Below, piece after piece: positions 28,693-36,715 of a stretch of DNA of 64,000 nt. The DNA is taken from positions 1 to 64,000 of the forward strand of contig LNFR01000058.1 in assembly GCA_001567185.1 (NCBI GenBank). Direction: 5' to 3'. The stretch is from Bacteroidetes bacterium OLB12 (GTDB lineage Bacteria > Bacteroidota > Bacteroidia > Cytophagales > Cyclobacteriaceae). Position numbers and translations under genes: made by a program. A model generated the notes under the pieces. The model had not been told where the DNA came from, searched no databases, and saw only the letters and a list, made by a program, of their open reading frames with translations. Position 1 is the stretch's first letter, and the number at the start of each line of letters is the position of its first letter.

Positions 28693-31011
28693 ATAGGCAG
28701 ACGGAAACTGTGCCGAACCTTTTAGTTGCTCTGATAGTTCGGGTACTTTGTTTTCAATATAGGTGCTTAACTCGCGAATGGTTAACCGCTGATCTTTATT
28801 TGTGTCTGCGGCTCCATTAATTCCTTCCAGCAAGGCATAGGTAAAAATTCCATGGCCCAGTTTGGCAAACTCTGTAGCAAACTGTTCGGCCCCGGTGGAG
28901 GTAATCCAGAACGTGCCGGTACTGCGGGCTAATTGTGCAATGGCTTTTTCTTCGGCCGCACCCCGGGCCCTGTCTTCCAACGCATCCAGCGCACCAGCCG
29001 ATTGACAGGCATCCAGAATAAACACTTGTTTTTGTGCATTGATTGCCGAAGCAAAATCTTTTAAGTCGTTGGCCGAAATACCCTTATCGACAAGTAAATC
29101 ATCGCGGCCATACAACTGCGTAATGTCATGTGGAACAATGTAAAACTGTTTATCGGCACCGCCCGACATCACCCCATGCCCGGCATAGTACACCACAATC
29201 ATATCCTGTTCCAGTGCTTTTGCTTTTACTTGGTTAAGGGCTGCAAAAATATTTGTTTTAACCGCTTTGTCGTTCCGTATTGAAAACGGAACAACTTCCT
29301 GAAACAACGATTTTGATTGCTGGCTGATTACTTTGGCAACCCCATCCGCATCGGCCTGTGCGTAGTTCAGATTATATTTTGGATTTTTATACTTATCAAT
29401 ACCGATGGTTACCAGGTATAGTTTCGGTTTGGCTTCGGTAGCTCCTTTGTAATTAATAACAAATTTTGTCTTTTCTGATTCAACGCCCGATTTGCTGCTG
29501 GCCGTTGCATAAAAATAATTTTGCTCGCCAAACGAGTTGGTTAATGAAACATCGAATGCATACAAACTCTTTCCATTGCCCGGAACAACCTTCACCAGCT
29601 TGGAGTTTTGATACAATTTTATTTCAGTGATTTCCTGTGGATTTTGGGTTACAGCTATCTCCACGTTCGATTGCTTTTGTGTAGCGGATGTACCCTCAGC
29701 GGAAGCAGCTTTTCCATTTATTGATTTAAGCTGCAACGCGGGTATTTTATCTATAACCTTCTCCACTTCAAAAGTGGTTTGTGCTAATTGTGTTTTTTCA
29801 TCTTCATCCACAATCTGCGAAAGCAACCGCGGAGTAAACCCACTTTCAAATGTACTTTCCAGGGGAGTGCGTTGATTTGACAGCCTGGAGGTCCAGAAAA
29901 CTTTACGCAATGCCTCGGGGGTTCCTTCTACTCTTCCATCGCGCGAAACAACGGCAAAGTCATCATTGCTGTCGCAAAAGAAATAACCAACAATAGCATT
30001 GGTTTTAATGTCATAGATCTGGTTTATGTTATTTCCTAATGAGTTGATCAGAAATTTTCCGCTGTTGCCTAACGGATACGGGTGGGCATTGCCTACTCCC
30101 AACATTAACGTGCCGCTTAATTTAAAGCCATCCGATTTGGTTGTAAATGAAATTCCGCCTGATTGGATATCGTACACATTAAATGAAAGCGATGCGGTTA
30201 TTGCGAGCAATTTGTTTCCTGAAATTTTTCCACTGTATGGCATGATGTTATTGCCCCACACCACTTTCCCTTCCACGTCTCTGATTAGGGTAAGGGATGT
30301 TCCATTTAAAATTTCAACGGTTGTTTTGGTCATGAGCATATTCAGACTTGATACCACCAGGTTTTCGCCTTTTTCATCAAACGCGGCCATGGTATAAAAA
30401 CCCTTTTTCGATTCGGCCAATACCTTTCCCGAACTAATTTCAAAAACCTTGAGGGGATTCATTTCTTTTAGGAGCGGTATAACCCCAACCACTATGCTTT
30501 TGCCATTTGGATGCAGGGCCAATGCGCTCACATGATGCTTTTTATATTGAAAGGTGTTTATCACCTTAAGTGTTTTAAGGTCATAAATTTCAATCCAGCC
30601 TTCGCGCTGGCCAACCGCAAATAAGTTAGCCCGATCAGAATAAGATGATTTTGTTATCTCGCCTGTCGTGTTGAATTGAGCCAAGGTTTTCTCCCCTTTC
30701 CAATCCATAATTACTACCTGTTTACCCCCGGCCAATATCAACTTGCCATCGTTTGTCAATTGCATATCAAACAAATCCGCAAAGGGAATGGCGAATCGTT
30801 TGATAAACCTGCCTGCTCTTACATCAAATATTTTTACAACCCGATCTTTGAATGCAAATGCTGCGTAGGCTCCATCGGGCGAGGCGGCCATCCCCACTTG
30901 TTCTGAAGTTGTTTCGTTTTTCAAGTAACCCAGCCGCACCAAATCAACTTCAGGCTCTTGTGCATAGCCCATCGCACAAAATAAAACCAGCAATACGGTA
31001 AGTGCTTTCAT
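28651..31011 (-). CDS. Exported caspase-family (C14) protein with N-terminal beta-propeller
   Basis: 786 aa with a signal peptide (MKALTVLLVLFCAMGYAQ). Residues about 30-390 look like WD40/beta-propeller repeats (SPDGAYAAFAFKDRVVKIFD, HPNGKSIVVGV). The C-terminal part, from about 535, is a caspase-like peptidase domain: LVTIGIDKYK, the His in VVYYAGHGVMSGG and the catalytic Cys in VFILDACQSAGAL. An EF-hand-like DTNKDQRLTIREL lies near the end. Such exported prokaryotic caspase homologues are common in Bacteroidota and their roles are mostly unknown. Confidence 0.88.
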   Translation of the reverse strand: MKALTVLLVLFCAMGYAQEPEVDLVRLGYLKNETTSEQVGMAASPDGAYAAFAFKDRVVKIFDVRAGRFIKRFAIPFADLFDMQLTNDGKLILAGGKQVVIMDWKGEKTLAQFNTTGEITKSSYSDRANLFAVGQREGWIEIYDLKTLKVINTFQYKKHHVSALALHPNGKSIVVGVIPLLKEMNPLKVFEISSGKVLAESKKGFYTMAAFDEKGENLVVSSLNMLMTKTTVEILNGTSLTLIRDVEGKVVWGNNIMPYSGKISGNKLLAITASLSFNVYDIQSGGISFTTKSDGFKLSGTLMLGVGNAHPYPLGNSGKFLINSLGNNINQIYDIKTNAIVGYFFCDSNDDFAVVSRDGRVEGTPEALRKVFWTSRLSNQRTPLESTFESGFTPRLLSQIVDEDEKTQLAQTTFEVEKVIDKIPALQLKSINGKAASAEGTSATQKQSNVEIAVTQNPQEITEIKLYQNSKLVKVVPGNGKSLYAFDVSLTNSFGEQNYFYATASSKSGVESEKTKFVINYKGATEAKPKLYLVTIGIDKYKNPKYNLNYAQADADGVAKVISQQSKSLFQEVVPFSIRNDKAVKTNIFAALNQVKAKALEQDMIVVYYAGHGVMSGGADKQFYIVPHDITQLYGRDDLLVDKGISANDLKDFASAINAQKQVFILDACQSAGALDALEDRARGAAEEKAIAQLARSTGTFWITSTGAEQFATEFAKLGHGIFTYALLEGINGAADTNKDQRLTIRELSTYIENKVPELSEQLKGSAQFPSAYSFGNDFPLAVFEK

Positions 31012-31026
31012 AGGTTGAGGTTATTA

Positions 31027-31893
31027 TTAAGCCACGTCTTTACCTGTTGCCACCCGCAACATTTCAAACCAATCCTGCCTGTCTAATTTTATAGTTAATG
31101 CCTGAGCCGCTTCTTTTATCCGCTCAGGTTTTGTTGTACCAATTACCGGAAATATGTTGGAAGGGTGCTTCAACAACCAGGCCAGCGAAAGTTGGCTGTA
31201 GGAGGCCTGATACCGTGTTGCTTTATGGAACAATTCACGCTCCCCCGTCAGGTTACCCCCCGCCAGGGGCGACCATGCCATAGGCGAAGCTTGTTGTTCC
31301 ATCAACAAATCCACATCGCCATTAAACAAAGGTTCTACACGTGCCAGTGAAATTTCAATCTGGTTGGTAACTAAGGGCATGGGCAAAAAATTTTGCAGCA
31401 TGTAAAACTGGGGTCGTGTAAAATTTGAAACTCCAAAGTTTAATACTTTGCCCTGTTGTTTGAGTTGCGAAAATGCTTCCGCCACTTCCTGCGGATTTAA
31501 TAATGGATCGGGTCGGTGAATCAGCAGTAAATCTATTCTGTCGGTATGCAGCATCTTCAATGAGTTCTCGGCCGACCAGATGATGTGTTCTTTTGAGGTA
31601 TCATAATGCTTTACCCAGGTTTTTGGTCGCTTGTCTGAAGGGAACTTTATTCCGCACTTTGTAACCAGCTCCATTTTATTGCGCAAAGCGGGTTGCTTGC
31701 GCAAGGTTTCACCAAAAATTTCTTCGTTGCTGTGGTCACCGTAAATATCTGCATGGTCAAAGGTAGTGATGCCTTCGTCAAGCGAAGTTTGAATTAACCG
31801 CTCAACCGCTTCGGGTGCAAGCCGCCAACGCCAAACTCCTGAAATAATGCGTGAGAAGATTGGCCCTTGTGGATGAATGTGTAACCGTTGCAT
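31027..31893 (-). CDS. Aldo/keto reductase (YdhF-like)
   Basis: 288-aa NAD(P)H-dependent oxidoreductase with a TIM-barrel fold. Catalytic-tetrad residues are visible: Asp and Tyr in FDHADIYGDHSNE, Lys in ELVTKCGIKF, and His in LLLIHRPDPLLNP. The cofactor-binding end has FPVIGTTKPERIKEA. The substrate is unknown. It follows the small secreted Cys-rich gene on the same strand by 2 bp. Confidence 0.92.
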   Translation of the reverse strand: MQRLHIHPQGPIFSRIISGVWRWRLAPEAVERLIQTSLDEGITTFDHADIYGDHSNEEIFGETLRKQPALRNKMELVTKCGIKFPSDKRPKTWVKHYDTSKEHIIWSAENSLKMLHTDRIDLLLIHRPDPLLNPQEVAEAFSQLKQQGKVLNFGVSNFTRPQFYMLQNFLPMPLVTNQIEISLARVEPLFNGDVDLLMEQQASPMAWSPLAGGNLTGERELFHKATRYQASYSQLSLAWLLKHPSNIFPVIGTTKPERIKEAAQALTIKLDRQDWFEMLRVATGKDVA

Positions 31894-31895
31894 AT

Positions 31896-32207
31896 TTACT
31901 TAGGCTGATGCTGAAAACACTTTTTGTTTTTATTGGCTGTCATCCGCTTGCAGCGCGTGCCATCGGCTGTTTTGCTGCTGCATTGGTTTAGCTTGGCTTT
32001 GCCAAGCTCGTTGGGTTTGCAGATATCGCATGCACCTTTTCCGGCTTTTTTGGCATCGGCCAGTTTTACAGGGCTTGCCTCACCCGAAAGCCTACAATCA
32101 GCTGTGTGGTATTTTTCGCCTTTGGGCGATGTGTAAACGGTTTGACTAAACGCTTTGAAAGTAAGGCCGAGAAACAAAAAAACGGATAAGATCAGAATCT
32201 TTTTCAT
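31896..32207 (-). CDS. Small secreted cysteine-rich protein
   Basis: About 103 aa with a signal peptide (MKKILILSVFLFLGLTFKAFSQ). The first part has YHTADCR followed by GACDICKP, a C-x(n)-CxxC pattern like the Ada-type metal-binding module often found in small exported proteins. The second part, CSSKTADGTRCKRM then KKCFQHQ, is a separate Cys/His cluster that could bind zinc. The function is unknown. It is the last chromosomal gene before the left island boundary. ATG 32207 is preferred over an upstream start because of the signal peptide. Confidence 0.7.
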   Translation of the reverse strand: MKKILILSVFLFLGLTFKAFSQTVYTSPKGEKYHTADCRLSGEASPVKLADAKKAGKGACDICKPNELGKAKLNQCSSKTADGTRCKRMTANKNKKCFQHQPK

Positions 32208-32297
32208 ATCAAAAGCTTGAAGGGCTAAGGTCAAACTTTTTCGATAGAAATGCGAGTAGAAATTTTTTTCGCCTTTACAGAAATCCCTTGTTTAAAG

Positions 32298-32315
32298 AGT
32301 ACCCGGGACGGGAGT
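32298..32315. repeat. Left direct repeat (putative attL) of the tRNA-Leu island
   Basis: agtacccgggacgggagt is identical to 38373-38390, the 3' end of tRNA-Leu(UAA). The flanking bases differ on both sides (g versus t on the left, a versus t on the right). An isolated copy of a tRNA 3' end 6.1 kb away is the expected trace of tRNA-site-specific integration. Confidence 0.85.
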
Positions 32316-32495
32316 ATCAACTTTTTTAATATCCGCTATAACAACTAAAATGGCCTTGAAAAGCCTGATTACATGGTTTGGTATTGGTTAAAAGACGTTA
32401 TATCTGTGCACTCCATAAAACTTTCGGCCTCCTTCGGTAAGAAGTTATCGGATGTTTTCCGTTTTAGTAATGATGTTTGTCTCATGGTCATACTT

Positions 32496-33406
32496 TCAGG
32501 TATTGGTCCACAAGGGTTCATTTTGCCATGCAGCTGGAAATCCAAGAGCATTTAAGTCCACGTTTGGATACTTTACCAAAAGTGCAACCAACTTGGATGT
32601 GAAATGATGACCTGGGCTAATAACATCGAGTAAATACTTCATACAGCACATGTGTATATAGAGCATATGGTGATCAGTTGCTGGCGGAACATTTGTCAGC
32701 CAGGGAGCAGGCGGCTTGGATAAGATTTTGGGTCTTCCTGGAAGATTCTTATTCCATAGCCGACCATGGTGTGCACATACATTTCTGATCTGTGCTATTG
32801 ATTGTAGCCAACTGTGCAGATATGTGTGATTAACTGTATTGAGCTCCGCGGCAATCGTATCTTTTGATTTTACAGAGGGTTTAAGATTCCATACAATTTT
32901 GACAAATTTCCAAAAGTGGCAACCTCAAGTGTCTTCCACGCTGGAGGAAATCGATTATCTGTGCTGTACCGTTTTAAATGATCCCTAATAAATACATCCT
33001 TTGAAATTTCGATGCTTTCAGTAATTGCATTAAGGGTTTTTACTAACTCTGGAATGTTGACGAACAAAGCGGTGTTTTGAAACCACCAAGGATCAACTTC
33101 ATGTGAAAGGTGGTAGATCAATTTGCTGCGTAGGCCGATTTCTATTCGCTCAATAACATCAAAGATTAGGAGCCTTAGCTCTCTATCGAAGTTGTAAAGA
33201 GCGATAACATCATCAAAACGGCTATTGGGTTTGAATGTATGATTAACCTTATTGGCTTGCATCGGCCACCAATACCCTGCGAGTCGATAGTAGCTGATGT
33301 TGGAAAGGAAATGCGCTGCTTCATTCTCATCTCTGATCGCAAGACCGCGCTGCTTTAACTGAGCAATCTGGTCTGCGATTGTTGTGGCTCCCTTATTATA
33401 AATCAT
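32496..33406 (-). CDS. Abi_2 (AbiD/AbiF-type) abortive infection protein (one frameshift)
   Basis: About 303 aa when merged. The N-terminal half shows the Abi_2 pattern IADQIAQLKQRGL and FLSNISYYRLAGYWWP. The first frame ends at 32870, but adding one base to the ggg run at 32877-32879 restores SVKSKDTIAAELN and then QIRNVCAHHGRLWN, ending at a TGA at 32496-32498. R-N-x-C-A-H-H is the HEPN-like motif of this family, consistent with an RNase-type abortive-infection role. It stands alone on the minus strand at the left end of the island, divergent from the rest. Most likely an intact gene with a sequencing error. Confidence 0.85.
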
Positions 33407-33477
33407 GGTTGCTTAAAAATAAGGAAAGGAATATACTGCTTTTAAGTCGAGTTATAAGACCCCCGTAAAAGCAAAAG

Positions 33478-33518
33478 ACTCGCCCTGGGACGCTGTTCTT
33501 ATGGGTAGCGTGGCGAGT
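33478..33518. repeat. Inverted repeat / hairpin in the island intergenic region
   Basis: ACTCGCC (33478-33484) pairs with GGCGAGT (33512-33518); inside, GACGCT near 33489 can pair with AGCGT near 33507. It has no T-tract, so an operator or a structured RNA is as likely as a terminator. Confidence 0.5.
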
Positions 33519-33723
33519 ACTGTTAATACAAAAGTACAATATGCATGCCTTATAACCAAGGATTGAGAGTATTAAGAAGTGAGTGAGAAAATGAGTTCAG
33601 TGAGTTCAGTGAGTAACCTTAACTTATTGACAATCTGAATGAAATCAGTTCATTCCTGACACAAAAGCCTAAAAAAGCTTTATAAGGACGTATAAGAAAA
33701 TGAGTTTATTTATAGGTAAATGG

Positions 33724-33754
33724 TTGCATCATATTGGAATTTGGCGTACTATTG
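33724..33754 (+). promoter_or_regulatory. Promoter-like element before the unknown island ORF
   Basis: TTG (33724-33726), a 20-nt spacer and TACTATTG (33747-33754) fit the Bacteroidetes promoter pattern with one mismatch. The ATG follows at 33759, so the message would be nearly leaderless, or translation may begin at the ATG at 33768. Confidence 0.4.
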
Positions 33755-33758
33755 TATC

Positions 33759-34178
33759 ATGGTAGAGATGGATATAAACAGTATCGAATTTTTTGAGTCT
33801 GAGGATGGTATAGGCCCCGCTAAGGCTACGGTCCACAGATCGGGGAAACTCGGGTTTAGTCGAGCGGCAAATAAGCTGATCGACTTCGAAACCAATAAAT
33901 TCTTCAAAATTGGCCGTAAAAAGCCAGATGGAGTAGATAAGGCCGATATCCTTTATTTGATCCCAGTAGCGGAAAAGGATGAGTTTACCTTTACAGTTAT
34001 CAAAGCAGGAGGATACTACTCACTAAAAACAAAGCGTCTCTTAAATCAGTTGGGGATTGATTACAGGAATGAGGAAGAATCGGTAATATTTGATATAGAT
34101 GAAGTCAGAGACAAGGAGAAAAAGTATTTTAAGCTGACCTCGAGAAAAGGAAAGCAGAAGGCCGCACAGTCTGAGTAG
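33759..34178 (+). CDS. Unknown protein of the defence island
   Basis: 139 aa from ATG 33759 (MVEMDINSIEFFES); ATG 33768 is an alternative. No signal peptide or membrane helix. It is rich in charged residues, with the segments AANKLIDFETNKFFKIGRK and IKAGGYYSLKTKRLLNQLGI and a lysine-rich C-terminus (RKGKQKA). I do not recognise the family. Codon-by-codon it reads as a real protein. It precedes the 412-bp structured gap and is oriented with the CBASS-like operon. Confidence 0.55.
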   Translation: MVEMDINSIEFFESEDGIGPAKATVHRSGKLGFSRAANKLIDFETNKFFKIGRKKPDGVDKADILYLIPVAEKDEFTFTVIKAGGYYSLKTKRLLNQLGIDYRNEEESVIFDIDEVRDKEKKYFKLTSRKGKQKAAQSE

Positions 34179-34590
34179 ACATTGTGGCAGAAAATACACA
34201 AAATCATACATCGGTATGGTTTTTGCCGTAAAAATTGGATTTTTTTAAATGAGTAGACGGCTCGTTTTGTCACCTAAAAGAATGTGCCAGGTTCGTACCC
34301 TGACACGTTCTTATTAGGAACCTGTAAGCTTGTCAGGGGTTTTATACACACTTTCCCTGACGTTAGACGGTTGAGCACCGGATCTACGCCCTACAGGGAT
34401 TTGCGTTTTTTTGTTTGCATAGGAGCATTTTCAAAACGACCGCAAATGTAAAAAGGTTTATCTAAAATAGAGATTATTAATTAAAAATAAAAACTCTGTT
34501 ACGATGAACGGTGTATACGTCCTGTTGCCGGGTGGTAACAGGCGGTGTCAACGTCAGAGACGCCATATAACTTAAAAAAACCATAAGTAT
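34179..34590 (+). ncRNA. Gene-free, highly structured stretch; candidate non-coding RNA or leader
   Basis: No convincing ORF on either strand. Complementary segments include CAGGTTC (34288-34294) with GAACCTG (34318-34324), interleaved with CCCTGACA (34298-34305) and TGTCAGGG (34331-34338), which gives an H-type pseudoknot topology. Also ATTTGCG (34399-34405) with CGCAAAT (34441-34447), CTGACGTT (34357-34364) with AACGTCAG (34550-34557), and two hairpins at 34521-34542 and 34541-34564. It lies directly before the DUF6941 gene, so it could be a long regulatory leader or an independent RNA. No known RNA family was recognised. Confidence 0.35.
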
Positions 34591-35010
34591 ATGGAAGTTG
34601 AAATTTTTACACTGGCAGATTATGCCGCAGATCAAGGCAACAGCAAACTGACTGTCGTGGGTACATTCGATACCCTGTTCACACAAAATTTACCCACAAA
34701 GCACCCGCATTGCTCTTTAGCAGTTCGCATTAGAATAGCTAACAGCGAAGCAGGCAAGCACGATTTTGAGATCAAAACTATCGGCCCAGACGGGAAGGAG
34801 TTTAGTCCTAAAATCAAGGGTGATCTCACAGTAATGCAAAATCCTAACGCGGATTACACCACGCTCAACCTGGTTATGAACATGAATAACCTCAAACTGG
34901 AAAGAGCTGGGAAGTATCACTTTGAATTCCACTTTGATGGTGACTTTAGGAGTGGACTCACCATGACGGTTGTTCACGGTGTTCCGAAGGGAATGCAGAA
35001 AGCAGCCTAG
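34591..35010 (+). CDS. DUF6941 family protein
   Basis: 139-aa cytoplasmic protein. MEVEIFTLADYAADQGNSKL and VVGTFDTLFTQNLPTKHPHCSLAVRIR (quoted in part: VGTFDTLFTQNLPTKHP) match the DUF6941 family: small beta-sandwich-like proteins of unknown function, found scattered in many genomes. It is the first gene of the plus-strand island operon, 69 bp before the DUF2188 gene. Whether it belongs functionally to the CBASS-like system or is separate cargo is not known. Confidence 0.7.
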   Translation: MEVEIFTLADYAADQGNSKLTVVGTFDTLFTQNLPTKHPHCSLAVRIRIANSEAGKHDFEIKTIGPDGKEFSPKIKGDLTVMQNPNADYTTLNLVMNMNNLKLERAGKYHFEFHFDGDFRSGLTMTVVHGVPKGMQKAA

Positions 35011-35079
35011 TCCATTTGGGAGCAGATTTTCTGCTCCCATTTTTTCTATTCACTCATTTCAAAATTCAAAAAGAATAAC

Positions 35080-35322
35080 ATGGCAAACTATCATATTTCA
35101 AAAAACAAAGAATCTGGAAAATGGAATATCCAGAAGGAGAGCGCAGAACGCTCGAGTGGCTCAGCCGATACTCAGAAGCAAGCTGAGAAAATCGCAAAAC
35201 AATTTGCTTCGAATTCCGGTGGTGGCGAAGTGAGAATTCATGGTCTTGATGGCAAAATTCGAGACAGCGATACCGTAGCACCTGGTAACGATCCAAGAGA
35301 TATTAAGGACAAAAAGCATTAA
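35080..35322 (+). CDS. DUF2188 domain protein
   Basis: 80 aa. The pattern YHISKNKESGKWNIQKESAE, then SADTQKQAEKIAKQFASNSGGGEVRIHG matches DUF2188 (small proteins with a W-x-V/I strand, an A-helix and a G-G-E-V-x-I-H end). The family's role is unknown. It ends five bases before the CD-NTase start, implying co-translation or a shared transcript. Confidence 0.8.
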   Translation: MANYHISKNKESGKWNIQKESAERSSGSADTQKQAEKIAKQFASNSGGGEVRIHGLDGKIRDSDTVAPGNDPRDIKDKKH

Positions 35323-35327
35323 TCAAC

Positions 35328-36311
35328 ATGACTTTACTTCAGAGCATCGATCAGATGATCGATAACATCACAGTAACAGACCGACAAGAGGACAACATTA
35401 AGGCATCAATTTCAAACCTCAATGATCACCTCAAAGCAAAAGAGAGTAATCTCCATGTTTTAGAGACGTTTACAAACGGATCTTATGAAAGGGATACCAT
35501 AATTAGACCTTTAAAAGACATCGATCTCTTCGCAGTTTTGGATCTCGAAAAATGGAAGGATGAGAACGGTAATTTACCGAATCCTCAAAGTGTTCTTTCA
35601 AAGCTCAAGGAATACTTAAATGGCTTGAACGACTACAAGGATAAAGTACGGCAAGATCGCCCATGCGTAACAATTGAACTTAGCAACAAAGATTTTGACG
35701 TACTTCCTAGTTTTGAACAGAACGGCAGCTACCTAATCCCAGCGTATGATCTAAAATCATGGACTTATTCAGATCCTAAGCGATTAACTGATGATCTAAG
35801 CAAGGTCAATGGGCAAAGAAGCTATAGGGTTAAGCCAACTATAAAAGCGGTCAAGTACTGGAATAGAGAGAATAACGGTTTTGTTCCGTCTTACCACATC
35901 GAGGAAGTTGCTATCAGTATTTTCCAAATGTACTCCGTCAAAAATTATGAGGAGTCAATCAGGCTATGGTTTGACAATGCCAGCCTCTATCTAAATTCTC
36001 AGAAATTTGATTCATACAACAAATATGAAAAAGCTATTTCCAAGATTGGCAAGGTAAAAGACAAACTTACTGAAGCCAAGAAGGACTTTGACAATGGTGA
36101 AGAGCGAAAAGCTAAGGAGTTATGGAAAAGTGTTTTTGGAGATGAGTTTCCTGACGTGGTGGATGAGGAAGTTGAGGAAGCAAAGACGTTTGCAAAATCA
36201 CTATCAAGTGGGGCGTTGAAAATTTCAGCAGCAGGTACTCTTTCCGTAGCTGTTGGAAATACAGTAGCGGCCTCTAAAGGTTTCTATGGCGATGATTTAC
36301 CAAACACCTAG
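35328..36311 (+). CDS. CD-NTase (SMODS-type nucleotidyltransferase), CBASS signal synthase
   Basis: 327 aa. Likely makes a cyclic oligonucleotide upon phage infection. The nucleotidyltransferase core is intact: GSYERDT (51-57), DIDLF with Asp64 and Asp66, and the third metal-binding acid in KDFDVLP (Asp122/124). VKPTIKAVKYWNRENNG is typical of the SMODS C-terminal lobe. The C-terminus ends GFYGDDLPNT: a Gly six residues from the end rather than terminal, which matters because type II CD-NTases are joined to targets through the last residue. It overlaps the E2-like gene by 26 bp. Confidence 0.88.
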   Translation: MTLLQSIDQMIDNITVTDRQEDNIKASISNLNDHLKAKESNLHVLETFTNGSYERDTIIRPLKDIDLFAVLDLEKWKDENGNLPNPQSVLSKLKEYLNGLNDYKDKVRQDRPCVTIELSNKDFDVLPSFEQNGSYLIPAYDLKSWTYSDPKRLTDDLSKVNGQRSYRVKPTIKAVKYWNRENNGFVPSYHIEEVAISIFQMYSVKNYEESIRLWFDNASLYLNSQKFDSYNKYEKAISKIGKVKDKLTEAKKDFDNGEERKAKELWKSVFGDEFPDVVDEEVEEAKTFAKSLSSGALKISAAGTLSVAVGNTVAASKGFYGDDLPNT

Positions 36312-36711
36312 AAATTATAATCCGATCCATCAAATTAAGTTCATGCGGGCAACATACCCACAATTTAAGGTGCGATGGAAAAGTGATTTCGAAGTTGAAT
36401 TCGTGGGATCTCTTCGCGTAAGCGAGAGATTCCCTACTTATATTGTGTCAATACTTTATCGTAGTGAATTGAGTCCGATAGTTAGGGTACTTAAACCTGA
36501 GCTGGTCGAAAAGCCGCCACATTTCTATCACAACAGAAGATCCCTATGCCTATACCATCCTCTCAATTTCAAATGGATGAGTGGAAAGATTCTCGCTAAA
36601 GAGATTGTGCCATGGACTGCCGCATGGATATATTTTTATGAAATCTGGCTGAAGACCAATGTTTGGTACGGACCGGAAGTACAACATACAACCGAAATAC
36701 AACAGAACTAA
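36286..36711 (+). CDS. E2-like conjugation enzyme of a type II-short CBASS
   Basis: 141 aa, small alpha/beta protein. RRSLCLYHPLNFKW holds the probable catalytic Cys (residue 88), followed by EIVPWTAAWIYFYEIWL and WYGPEVQH. These features match the stand-alone E2 domains that accompany CD-NTases in CBASS lacking an E1 (type II-short). Such E2s are reported to conjugate or prime the CD-NTase. No E1, JAB or ubiquitin-like gene is present. The start (ATGGCGATG) lies inside the CD-NTase end, indicating translational coupling. Confidence 0.75.
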   Translation: MAMIYQTPRNYNPIHQIKFMRATYPQFKVRWKSDFEVEFVGSLRVSERFPTYIVSILYRSELSPIVRVLKPELVEKPPHFYHNRRSLCLYHPLNFKWMSGKILAKEIVPWTAAWIYFYEIWLKTNVWYGPEVQHTTEIQQN

Positions 36712-36715
36712 TTTT

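Larger units (their letters stand above)
33407..33758. other. Divergent promoter region of the island with hairpin and short repeats
   Basis: 352 bp without a gene, between the divergent Abi_2 gene and the unknown ORF. It contains a hairpin (33478-33518), two tandem copies of GAGTTCAGT near 33592-33612, and several TATAAG-type words. The right end carries a promoter-like element. Confidence 0.5.

Noticed and set aside
32369..32555. Short frames on both strands just inside the left island repeat
   Set aside because: They lie over or beside the repaired C-terminal end of Abi_2 and have no own homology or start signal.
33580..33612. Tandem GAGTTCAGT repeat as a replication iteron
   Set aside because: Only two copies and no replication gene in the island.
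34477..34686. Minus-strand frame of 69 codons across the leader of DUF6941
   Set aside because: It is antisense to a well-supported gene and to the structured leader, with no recognisable features.
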